Notes: generated by a model from the sequence alone, not told the origin. A DNA stretch of 5,944 bases from Clostridia bacterium (GCA_028710055.1 JAQUSX010000054.1:1-5944), one strand, 5' to 3'. Shown: positions 1 to 5,321, counted from the stretch's first letter. Numbers and translations are program-made.

Positions 1-515
1 TTTTTTTGCACTTCGTCATTAAAAAACATTGTGCTTAGCAGCATTTGCCCGTCTTTCACCCTTACGGCAACGAGCGTTTCTTTCGTTCCTAAAACCGTCT
101 TAGCGATGCCCACTTTGCCCGCTTCTTCCATTGATTTTGCCAAAAGAGCGTATGCTTTTTCCGCACCTGTTGGCAAAACGTAATACGCCTTATCGTAAAA
201 AATAGGGTCGATTTCCGCTATGTCTACAAATTTTTCAATCGTAATATTTTTGTCTTTTTCGGATTTTATTTTTTCAAAATCTTTGTCATCAAAAACAACG
301 TATCTGTCTTTTTCGTACTCGTAACCTTTTACGATATCTTGTTGTTTTACTTCTTTATCGTCGCAGTCGACGCAGGTTTTTTTGTATTTGATACGCGACA
401 TTGTGTTTTTATCCAATAAATTAAAGCTTACGTCGTTATTTTTGACGCTCGCTTGCAAGTTTATAGGTATATAAATAAGACCGAAACTTATCGCGCCTTT
501 GTAACTGTATGCCAT
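1..515 (-). CDS. ku: Ku, DNA end-binding protein of bacterial NHEJ (N-terminal part, runs off the window)
   Basis: Bacterial Ku binds double-strand DNA ends as a homodimer and recruits ligase LigD for non-homologous end joining. Only the first 171 codons are visible; the frame is open to base 1. The start MAYSYKGAISFGL matches the Ku opening (W/Y-KG-x-ISFGLV-x-IP). Other family hallmarks are a CxxC pair (C48, C51), IVKGYEYEKDRYVV (about 61-74), a FVDIAEIDPIFYDKAYYV stretch (about 96-113), and the GAEKAYALL and GKVGIAKTVL segments of the Ku beta-barrel. The start ATG (515-513) has a good AGGGAG site at 528-523, 7 nt upstream. An operon terminator (591-618) separates it from the genes to its right, so it is probably its own transcription unit. 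I found no convincing promoter. The C-terminal dimerisation and LigD-recruiting parts are outside the window. The family call is firm. Confidence 0.95.
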   Translation of the reverse strand, partial: MAYSYKGAISFGLIYIPINLQASVKNNDVSFNLLDKNTMSRIKYKKTCVDCDDKEVKQQDIVKGYEYEKDRYVVFDDKDFEKIKSEKDKNITIEKFVDIAEIDPIFYDKAYYVLPTGAEKAYALLAKSMEEAGKVGIAKTVLGTKETLVAVRVKDGQMLLSTMFFNDEVQK

Positions 516-590
516 ATTTTTTCTCCCTAACTATTTTTATTATTAGTATCTGGTAAATTAGGGTTGTTATTCCACTAAATTTTTGTCAAA

Positions 591-618
591 GAAAAAGGAT
601 TGAGTTTAACTCAATCCT
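591..618 (-). terminator. Intrinsic terminator closing the five-gene secretion operon
   Basis: On the minus strand an 11-nt inverted repeat (AGGATTGAGTT with its exact complement, separated by one base, so about 9 pairs with a 5-nt loop) is followed at once by TTTTTC. It begins about 29 nt after the stop codon of the permease/pseudo-peptidase gene. On the plus strand the T-run is not adjacent, so the direction is minus. Confidence 0.85.
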
Positions 619-646
619 AAAAGTAAAATCATTTTTTACAAAATTA

Positions 647-2071
647 TTATACATTTTTTTTATTTTTCTTTGCCGCCAACTCTTCCATATCTTTGGTGTA
701 ATCAGGATGACGCCGAGCAAACCAATCCACGATATTTTTACGGTAAATAATTAACATGAGCGGAAGTAACAGCATGACAACTCTTCCAAAAAAGCTGCGT
801 GAAAACGCCACAACCGCGCCAAGCCATCTATTAGTGCCGACATATATTCGCGAAATCGAGCTGACTTGAATAGTTTTGACAAAAAATTCCGCTTCCGTGC
901 CTACGGAATAATTTGTTATATCAACGACGACGTGCGTTTGGTCTACAATTTCAACTATTGTTTCAACGAAAACTTCGCCGTCTGATTCAAACAAAACGAT
1001 ATCTCCAAGTTTCGGGGAATAATTATTTCCAGCCTTTTCAAAGAAAGTTAAATCGTTCATATTTATCACGGGAGACATTGTCGTTGACTGGAATAAAATC
1101 GGTTTAACCGCTATTTGATCAAGCCCGCCGAAATCCGTCGATAAAAGAACCGCAACGTTAAACGCAAGCAAAATTAACACCAACAACGCAATTACGGACG
1201 TAACGGCTATATTAATAACTTGAGTAGGGTTAAGCGAACTTTTTTTCACGGTCTCGATCTTGTCGCTCATATAGTCCATATAATAGCCGACTTCTTTGAC
1301 CTTCGTCATGCTAAATCTTTTTGATTTATAGCGTACAACCAAAAAATTAATGCCCAAACAAGCAAAGAAAATCACTGAGGAAATTATTATATATAAAAGC
1401 TTTGGGAAAACAAAAAGATTCGATATGTCGCTCATCACAACGACGTCGCTTATTGCGCTGTAATAGCCTAGATGTGTTTGCAACACTTTTACCAAAACAA
1501 AAACGATAATAATTACCACGCTCATAAATCGGCTTTTTTTGACAAAATTGGAAATCGTGAGCGATATCATATAAATCAGCAATATATCAGACAATCCAAC
1601 GAAATAAAGGCTCGCCAAATATCGCGTTACAATTTGATAGCCTATTAGGCCTCCCAACACAAGACAACCGACAAAACCTACTGTATAAACCACCAAAACT
1701 CGGAAAAATCTAGCCAAAAGTTTTGCGGTAATCATCTTGTTTACCGAATAGCCGTTTTTAATAAGCGGATACCAGCGGTTGTCGCTTATTTCTTGGAAAG
1801 TCAGCAACTGATAATGAGAAACTAAATAAATAACAAAAAGAGCTAACGCAACAAAATTGTATAAAAATACGACGGAAAAAATCGAAGCGGAAGTTAATTC
1901 CGGAAATGTTTCGCCGAAAACAGTATTATTAAGCGTGTTTAATACCAAGTGAAAAGCGATAGTAATTACAACGTAAAAAAACCCGTATAGAACGCCGTTT
2001 CTTCTACTGGCAGATTCCACTATATAAGCTTCTTTCAGCTCTCTGTTAAAATAACTGTTTTTATAAATCAT
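647..2071 (-). CDS. ABC-2-like membrane protein fused to a catalytically degraded SipW-type signal peptidase domain
   Basis: 474 aa from the preferred ATG (2071-2069), which overlaps the end of the upstream gene by 11 nt (ATGATTTATAA) and suggests translational coupling. An ATG at 2134 would add 21 residues but overlap the neighbour by 74 nt. There are about six hydrophobic segments at roughly 26-47, 64-85, 124-147, 154-176, 182-198 and 222-246, an arrangement like ABC-2-type permeases. A basic/acidic loop, a seventh segment (about 286-310), a soluble domain (about 318-410) and an eighth segment (about 417-443) follow. From segment seven onward it aligns with SipW-like peptidases: QSTTMSPVINMNDL (328-341) against ESNSMEPTFNVGS, LGDIVLF (355-361) against VGDVVTF, and VETIVEI (369-375) against THRIVEV. 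The catalytic Ser is Thr331, the catalytic His is Glu370, and the TKGD box is lost, so peptidase activity is unlikely. The role is inferred: a membrane partner of the pseudo-ATPase and the active peptidase. The fold assignment is fairly sure; the function is unknown. Confidence 0.75.
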   Translation of the reverse strand: MIYKNSYFNRELKEAYIVESASRRNGVLYGFFYVVITIAFHLVLNTLNNTVFGETFPELTSASIFSVVFLYNFVALALFVIYLVSHYQLLTFQEISDNRWYPLIKNGYSVNKMITAKLLARFFRVLVVYTVGFVGCLVLGGLIGYQIVTRYLASLYFVGLSDILLIYMISLTISNFVKKSRFMSVVIIIVFVLVKVLQTHLGYYSAISDVVVMSDISNLFVFPKLLYIIISSVIFFACLGINFLVVRYKSKRFSMTKVKEVGYYMDYMSDKIETVKKSSLNPTQVINIAVTSVIALLVLILLAFNVAVLLSTDFGGLDQIAVKPILFQSTTMSPVINMNDLTFFEKAGNNYSPKLGDIVLFESDGEVFVETIVEIVDQTHVVVDITNYSVGTEAEFFVKTIQVSSISRIYVGTNRWLGAVVAFSRSFFGRVVMLLLPLMLIIYRKNIVDWFARRHPDYTKDMEELAAKKNKKNV

Positions 2072-2921
2072 TTTTATTTTCAGTTCCGTTAGGGGCTTTC
2101 GTTTGTTCGTCGCTTGTTTTCGCGCTTGCTTCATTATTTTTTAACAGTTCCACAAGCTCTTTTTTTATAGCAAACAGCTTTTCTTTAAGCGTTATTTCTT
2201 TTACCGGCAATGCTTTTTGAGAAAAACCTTTGTCGATTCTTATATATTTTGTCGCGACTTTGCCAATAAGAGTAGCTTGTCCTGTAGCGAAAATAAACGC
2301 CATTTGTTCTTTTATCATAGATTTGACTATGGCTTGAAAAATATTGATTTCTTTTTCGGTGAAAACTATTTCATTAAGTTCCGCAACGACGATATTGCTT
2401 TTTGTCAAATACGCTATATAAAGCTGTACGAGAATTTTTTCCTGATTAGTCAAATTGTGAATGGGAGTCAGAGATATATAATCCATTCCCAAAGCGCAAA
2501 TTTCGTCAAGCAAAGTTTTTTGCATTTTCGCGTATTCTTTCGATTTGAGATTTTGCGTAAAAGTGGCGTATTCCAAAACGGTCATGTTTTCTATTAACAT
2601 ACTGTTTTGGTTAAAGAAAAACAGCTGCGGTAAAATGTAACGCTTGTTGCGTATCATACCGCGCTCAATCAAAACGCATTTACCGCTGTAATAATTTCTT
2701 AAATTAGCGATGATTTCCACCGTTAATTTTGATTCCAGCGGATTCTTGCTGTATAAGCCTACCGTTTCGCCTTTTTTTACTTCGAGCGTGACGTTTTTTA
2801 ACGTAGGCTCAAAAACACCGTCAGTCAAGTCCCCTTCTTCCGAGACAATGTCTCTAAGACTTACTGCGGTATTATAAGTGTCCATCGGTATTGGTTTTTC
2901 GTCTTTAAATAACTTAGCCAT
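2061..2921 (-). CDS. Degenerate ABC-ATPase-like protein (probable pseudo-ATPase)
   Basis: 286 aa. The ABC nucleotide-binding-domain layout is recognisable: LKNVTLEVKKGETVGLYS (41-58) is the strand before the P-loop, FNQNSMLIENMTVLEYATF (103-121) matches a Q-loop with Q105, and NLTNQEKILVQLYIAYLTKSNIVVAELNE (156-184) covers the signature helix and Walker B. Nearly every catalytic motif is altered. The P-loop reads YSKNPLESKLT instead of GxxGxGKS/T, the signature is LTNQE instead of LSGGQ, Walker B ends VVAELN instead of LLDEP, and the switch His is missing (IFATGQA, 210-216). ATP hydrolysis is therefore unlikely. The C-terminus (about 260-286) is a charged, low-complexity tail. It starts 4 nt after the signal peptidase stop codon and overlaps the permease-like gene, with no clear Shine-Dalgarno, so translation is probably coupled. 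It likely works as a structural or regulatory subunit with the downstream permease-like protein (inference). The open frame and kept fold argue against simple decay. Confidence 0.75.
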   Translation of the reverse strand: MAKLFKDEKPIPMDTYNTAVSLRDIVSEEGDLTDGVFEPTLKNVTLEVKKGETVGLYSKNPLESKLTVEIIANLRNYYSGKCVLIERGMIRNKRYILPQLFFFNQNSMLIENMTVLEYATFTQNLKSKEYAKMQKTLLDEICALGMDYISLTPIHNLTNQEKILVQLYIAYLTKSNIVVAELNEIVFTEKEINIFQAIVKSMIKEQMAFIFATGQATLIGKVATKYIRIDKGFSQKALPVKEITLKEKLFAIKKELVELLKNNEASAKTSDEQTKAPNGTENKNDL

Positions 2922-2925
2922 TTTT

Positions 2926-3420
2926 TTACGTCATTGGTAGTTTAAACAAATATACCGCCAAAATTCTGTCGCGCGTCAAAGTTTCCGCGTCAATGGAATT
3001 TATAGAATTGTCGCCTTTTGTGCGGTAGCATTCGTTGGGTTCGCCTGCATAAAGCACTTCTACTATACGGTGGGTTACTATTCTGCCGTCGGTCAATTTA
3101 AAAGTCACGACGTCTCCGACAGAAATTTTGGTATCACTTTGAAAAACTTGACAAACAAGTATGGAACCTACGTTAAAGGTAGGTTCCATACTGTTTGATT
3201 CTATTTCATATATAGATAAGCCAAACAGTGTAGGAACACGACCGCTATTTCTGTCAATCGTTACGTCTACTAGAACGAATATCAGAAAAGCGACTAGCAA
3301 ATAAAACACGATTGATCCGAATATTTTAGCAAAATTCGGTTTTTGCGGTTTTGCTAAGACTTTGTCCAGCTCTTCCCGCATACTGTCGATTTGACTTTGC
3401 TCGGTGTAGAAACTATTCAT
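2926..3420 (-). CDS. SipW-like (ER-type) signal peptidase I
   Basis: 164-aa membrane serine protease of family S26B, predicted to remove the signal peptides of the two secreted proteins encoded just upstream. After a charged cytoplasmic N-terminus there is one membrane segment (about 33-54), then the catalytic domain. It has ESNSMEP with nucleophile Ser77, VGDVVTF (101-107), VTHRIVEV with His117 and TKGDNS with Asp137. The Ser-to-His distance and the use of His rather than Lys are typical of ER-type/SipW enzymes rather than LepB. The protein stops at YLFKLPMT, so it lacks the second, C-terminal membrane segment of many SipW proteins. The inactive copy fused to the permease keeps one. There is no clear ribosome binding site, and a small hairpin lies just before the start. 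It sits 31 nt after the smaller secreted protein and 4 nt before the pseudo-ATPase gene. Sure of family; the substrates are inferred from context. Confidence 0.92.
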   Translation of the reverse strand: MNSFYTEQSQIDSMREELDKVLAKPQKPNFAKIFGSIVFYLLVAFLIFVLVDVTIDRNSGRVPTLFGLSIYEIESNSMEPTFNVGSILVCQVFQSDTKISVGDVVTFKLTDGRIVTHRIVEVLYAGEPNECYRTKGDNSINSIDAETLTRDRILAVYLFKLPMT

Positions 3421-3426
3421 CTATAT

Positions 3427-3444
3427 GGCTTAAAAGGGAAAGCC
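3427..3444 (-). other. Small hairpin directly before the signal peptidase start codon
   Basis: The minus strand reads GGCTT, 8 nt of loop, AAGCC, ending 6 nt before the ATG at 3420. An alternative AAAGG/CCTTT pairing overlaps it. No T-run follows, so it is not a terminator. It occupies the place where a Shine-Dalgarno would be and may keep peptidase translation low relative to its substrates. The stem is only 5 bp, so it may be chance. Confidence 0.3.
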
Positions 3445-3451
3445 TTTAAAT

Positions 3452-3946
3452 TTAGCCTTGGATCGCTGTAGCGTTCACAATAATGCTAGAAACTTTACCC
3501 ATGTACTGGATATCGTTAGCAGTACTATTCCAAACCACGCTGACGTTAAATGTTTTTGTAACAGCTTGATCTGCGCTCAAGGTGAAAGTAATAGTGCTTG
3601 TTGTGCCGTTATTAACGATAGTAACGTCTTCGCCGGTTACTACGATAGTAAGGGGAGCAATTTCGCCTTGTACTGAAACAGTAATGGTAACGTTCATATC
3701 TGTACCTGTTACTACATTACCATTAAAATTCGATACTGTAAAGGTTTTTTGAACAGTTTCGGTAGGCGCGATTTCAACACCAGTTGCAAAATCTTGACTT
3801 CCGCTAGCGGTGAAAACAAATTCTTTCGCTATAATGTTACCGCTGTTGATTTCCGGAGCTTCAACTGAATATACAGCCAAAGTGCCTGTTACCAAAGATG
3901 TAGCGACTATTAACGCCAACAAAATAAGTGTAAATGTTTTTTTCAT
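3452..3946 (-). CDS. Small TasA/camelysin-like secreted protein with SipW-type signal peptide
   Basis: 164-aa exported protein, probably the simple or major subunit of a surface fibre or matrix. The ATG at 3946-3944 is chosen because GGAGGA at 3956-3951 sits 4 nt upstream. The ATG at 3958 would bury that site inside the gene. The N-terminus MKKTFTLILLALIVATSLVT followed by GTLAVYS is the TasA/CalY type of signal peptide, with likely cleavage near residue 24-25, and SGNIIAKEF just after resembles the SGNTFxAGTLDL-like start of mature TasA-family proteins. The mature part is Thr/Val-rich and predicted to be all beta: EIAPTETVQKTFTVSN (58-73), then VVWNSTANDIQYMG (137-150). Both stretches recur in the larger neighbour (EIAPTESYTYIFNITN and VITWISSADDNLYMG), so the two are paralogues. 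There is no sortase motif or membrane anchor. The family call is good; fibre formation is inferred from TasA homology and context. Confidence 0.85.
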   Translation of the reverse strand: MKKTFTLILLALIVATSLVTGTLAVYSVEAPEINSGNIIAKEFVFTASGSQDFATGVEIAPTETVQKTFTVSNFNGNVVTGTDMNVTITVSVQGEIAPLTIVVTGEDVTIVNNGTTSTITFTLSADQAVTKTFNVSVVWNSTANDIQYMGKVSSIIVNATAIQG

Positions 3947-3950
3947 GATA

Positions 3951-3956
3951 TCCTCC
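3951..3956 (-). promoter_or_regulatory. Ribosome binding site of the small TasA-like gene
   Basis: GGAGGA on the minus strand, 4 nt before the ATG at 3946. It overlaps an upstream in-frame ATG (3958), which it therefore rules out as the main start. Confidence 0.85.
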
Positions 3957-3963
3957 ATTTTAG

Positions 3964-4017
3964 AGAAAGATTGTTGTCGGCTATGTAAGATTTTTTGGTT
4001 TAGCCGTACCGCTTTCT
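3964..4017 (-). other. Intercistronic stem-loop between the two TasA-like genes
   Basis: In the 127-nt gap the minus strand can form an outer stem AGAAAG (4017-4012) with CTTTCT (3969-3964) and an inner stem CGGCTA (4006-4001) with TAGCCG (3983-3978), around a 17-nt loop. The structure ends 7 nt before the ribosome binding site of the small TasA-like gene. No T-run follows, so it is not a terminator. A 5' mRNA-stabilising or processing element that favours the downstream subunit is possible but unproven. The rest of the gap is A-rich and shows no promoter. Confidence 0.45.
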
Positions 4018-4073
4018 TTTAATTTTTTATGCGCCTTTCTTTTCTCTATGTTTTTATTTTTATTTTTTTTATT

Positions 4074-4979
4074 TTAATAATTGTAATCTACGTAAACAAC
4101 GTTATCGTTTCTGTCTACGGTTTTATCATAATAATGTTCAGCGCCGTACATAACGTCTTCAGTTGCAACCAGGATTCTAAGGTTTCTGTTTGATTGTTCA
4201 ACATAGATGTAAATAGTTGTGCCAGCGGGTATGCTGCTTAAGAATTGGTTTTCCATCGTATGAGTGAGATCATTAGCTATAGAGCTTGAACCGACACCCG
4301 TTTTGTAAGTAACACCGTCGTTGGAATTGTAATAAATTGTGAAATTTCGTGTGGTATTAAATATAGTATAACGGTTTTGGAACAAGTAGTCGCTTATCTG
4401 TTTCATCAAAGGATCCGGATCTTCTTCTTCCTCGCCGCCTCCGCCTTCATTTACATCGCCTTGAACAGCTACGCCGTTAACAGTTAATACACTGCCGTAA
4501 GAGCTTCCCATATACAAATTGTCGTCAGCGCTTGAAATCCATGTAATAACTACTTCGTACTCAAATGTCTCTGCGGTCAGATCGAAATGTTTTGTCAAAT
4601 CTATACTGCCAACACCGTCGGTTACTGGAATGTCCGCGATTTTTACGCCGTCGCTGTATATTTCAGCAACAAGGTTTCCGATAGCGGTTTTGCCGTCTGC
4701 AGCACCTAGAGAAACGGTTATCGTTGCGTCGATAGCAACCTGGGAAACAGCGTAGCCTTTTGTATTGGTGATGTTAAATATGTATGTATAGCTTTCAGTA
4801 GGAGCAATTTCTAAAGATTGATCAAAGCCGCTTATTTTGTTAATTTCAAAAATCAAGAGTTTTGCGGAAATATCGCCACTTGTAATTTCTTGCGAAGTAG
4901 TGTAAACCGCTAGTGAGCCAGAAACCATAGTCGAAACAATAATTAATGCTAACAGTATTAAAACTAACGATTTTTTCAT
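4074..4979 (-). CDS. Large TasA/camelysin-like secreted protein with an extra C-terminal domain
   Basis: 301-aa exported protein and first gene of the operon. MKKSLVLILLALIIVSTMVS followed by GSLAVYTTSQ is a SipW-type signal peptide, with likely cleavage near residue 24-25. Residues about 30-174 are the TasA-like beta domain shared with the 164-aa neighbour (SGDISAKLLIFE, EIAPTESYTYIFNITN, and WISSADDNLYMG at 147-158). An acidic, glycine-rich linker follows (GDVNEGGGGEEEEDPDP, 174-190). Then comes a C-terminal domain of about 110 aa rich in Tyr, Thr and Asn (for example RNFTIYYNSNDGV and IPAGTTIYIYVEQSNRNLRI, ending VVYVDYNY) that I do not recognise. A tip, adhesin or anchor subunit of a fibre built from the smaller paralogue is a reasonable inference. 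The start is fixed by AGGAGG at 4995-4990. It is preceded by tandem riboswitches and terminators, and no terminator separates it from the next gene. Confidence 0.85.
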   Translation of the reverse strand: MKKSLVLILLALIIVSTMVSGSLAVYTTSQEITSGDISAKLLIFEINKISGFDQSLEIAPTESYTYIFNITNTKGYAVSQVAIDATITVSLGAADGKTAIGNLVAEIYSDGVKIADIPVTDGVGSIDLTKHFDLTAETFEYEVVITWISSADDNLYMGSSYGSVLTVNGVAVQGDVNEGGGGEEEEDPDPLMKQISDYLFQNRYTIFNTTRNFTIYYNSNDGVTYKTGVGSSSIANDLTHTMENQFLSSIPAGTTIYIYVEQSNRNLRILVATEDVMYGAEHYYDKTVDRNDNVVYVDYNY

Positions 4980-4989
4980 ATTCCGTAAA

Positions 4990-4995
4990 CCTCCT
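4990..4995 (-). promoter_or_regulatory. Strong ribosome binding site of the large TasA-like gene
   Basis: A perfect AGGAGG on the minus strand, 10 nt before the ATG at 4979. It lies 15 nt downstream of the second terminator's T-run, outside the terminator stem, so control is likely at transcription termination rather than by masking this site. Confidence 0.85.
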
Positions 4996-5010
4996 TATAA
5001 TATTTTTTTC

Positions 5011-5046
5011 AAATAAAAAAGCCCCGAAGTTTTTATTTTTCGAGGC
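5011..5046 (-). terminator. Terminator of the second riboswitch (expression platform)
   Basis: The minus strand reads GCCTCGAA, a 10-nt A-rich loop, then TTCGGGGC (8 pairs including one T-G), followed by TTTTTTATTT. It starts 4 nt after the aptamer's conserved AGCC, the usual place for an aptamer-controlled terminator. TGCCT at its 5' arm could instead pair with AGGCA in the aptamer's 5' strand (5119-5115), a possible antiterminator of only 5 bp. Confidence 0.88.
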
Positions 5047-5126
5047 ATCTGGCTGTCATATCATTTTACTGATTTAGACCCTGTAGTTTTGCGTCGCCGG
5101 CTTTCGCACGGTTTTGCCTTTCACTT
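5047..5126 (-). promoter_or_regulatory. GEMM-I (cyclic di-GMP-I) riboswitch aptamer, second of tandem, G20 type
   Basis: Minus-strand hallmarks in order: AAAGGCAAAACC (5121-5110), a GC-rich hairpin with a GAAA tetraloop (CCGTGC-GAAA-GCCGG, T bulged), GACGCAAA, GGGTCTAAATCA, a variable loop, TGATATGACAGCC (ending at 5051). TCTAAA...TATGA matches the tetraloop receptor of the class in its U-A variant. The ligand-contacting position corresponding to G20 of the Vibrio Vc2 aptamer is G (base 5118), as expected for c-di-GMP. The P1 closing stem is short or unclear. A terminator follows directly, so ligand binding should alter read-through into the secretion operon. Whether it acts as ON or OFF cannot be read safely from the sequence. 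Confidence 0.9.
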
Positions 5127-5142
5127 TTTATCTTTTGTTTGT

Positions 5143-5186
5143 AAATAAAAAAGCAAATAAATTTTACTTACGTAAATTTCATTTGC
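5143..5186 (-). terminator. Terminator of the first riboswitch (expression platform)
   Basis: The minus strand forms a long AT-rich hairpin: GCAAAT with ATTTGC at the base, then an upper stem GAAATTTAC with GTAAAATTT (one A-A mismatch and one G-T) around GTAA, followed by TTTTTTATTT. It starts a few nt after the first aptamer. Its 5' arm AATTTAC (5178-5172) is also complementary to GTAAATT near the predicted transcript start (5278-5272), a possible 7-bp antiterminator. In AT-rich DNA such a match could be chance. Confidence 0.8.
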
Positions 5187-5268
5187 GGGAACCGGCTGTC
5201 ATATCGAAAAACGACTTAGACCCATTTGGCTTTGCGTCGCGGCGTTTTCGCCGTTTTGCTTTTCTCTA
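5187..5268 (-). promoter_or_regulatory. GEMM-I riboswitch aptamer, first of tandem, A20 variant
   Basis: Minus-strand hallmarks: AAAAGCAAAAC (5262-5252), hairpin CGGCG-AAAA-CGCCG, GACGCAAAG, GGGTCTAAGTCG, loop TTTTT, CGATATGACAGCC (ending at 5194). TCTAAG...TATGA is the expected tetraloop receptor, and P3 pairs GTC/GAC and TCG/CGA. The base aligned with G20 of Vc2 is A (5260); the downstream copy has G. In the known GEMM-Ib subclass, A at this position goes with recognition of 3',3'-cGAMP, or with relaxed c-di-GMP/cGAMP selectivity. The hairpin loop is not a clean GNRA. It begins about 10 nt after the predicted transcription start and has its own terminator. The family is firm; the ligand is open. 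Confidence 0.87.
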
Positions 5269-5285
5269 TTTAATTTACCAATATC

Positions 5286-5314
5286 ATTTTAGCCTTAGCA
5301 ACATTTTTTGTCAA
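5286..5314 (-). promoter_or_regulatory. Main predicted sigma-A promoter of the riboswitch-controlled operon
   Basis: The minus strand has TTGACA (5314-5309), a 17-nt spacer and TAAAAT (5291-5286). This is a perfect -35, a 5/6 -10 and ideal spacing. The expected start near 5279 places the first aptamer at the very 5' end of a leader of about 300 nt, which supports the call. Confidence 0.8.
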
Positions 5315-5321
5315 GGATTTT

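Noticed and set aside
584..589. TTGACA before ku as a promoter -35
   Set aside because: No acceptable -10 occurs 16-18 nt downstream; the nearest TAATTT is 23 nt away.
2072..2134. Longer start for the permease/pseudo-peptidase gene at 2134
   Set aside because: It would overlap the pseudo-ATPase gene by 74 nt and adds a charged stretch with no ribosome site. The ATG at 2071 gives a normal short overlap.
2217..2597. Plus-strand open frame of 126 codons
   Set aside because: It lies entirely inside the pseudo-ATPase gene on the other strand and has no ribosome site and no family features. The other plus-strand frames at 913-1107, 3458-3676, 3810-4022 and 4519-4755 are rejected for the same reason.
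3947..3958. ATG at 3958 as the start of the small TasA-like gene
   Set aside because: The strong GGAGGA lies between this ATG and the next in-frame ATG, so translation should begin at 3946.
4018..4073. A-rich tract (minus strand) after the large TasA-like gene as a terminator
   Set aside because: On the transcribed minus strand it is A-rich, with no stem and T-run; the plus-strand T-runs have no matching plus-strand gene to terminate.
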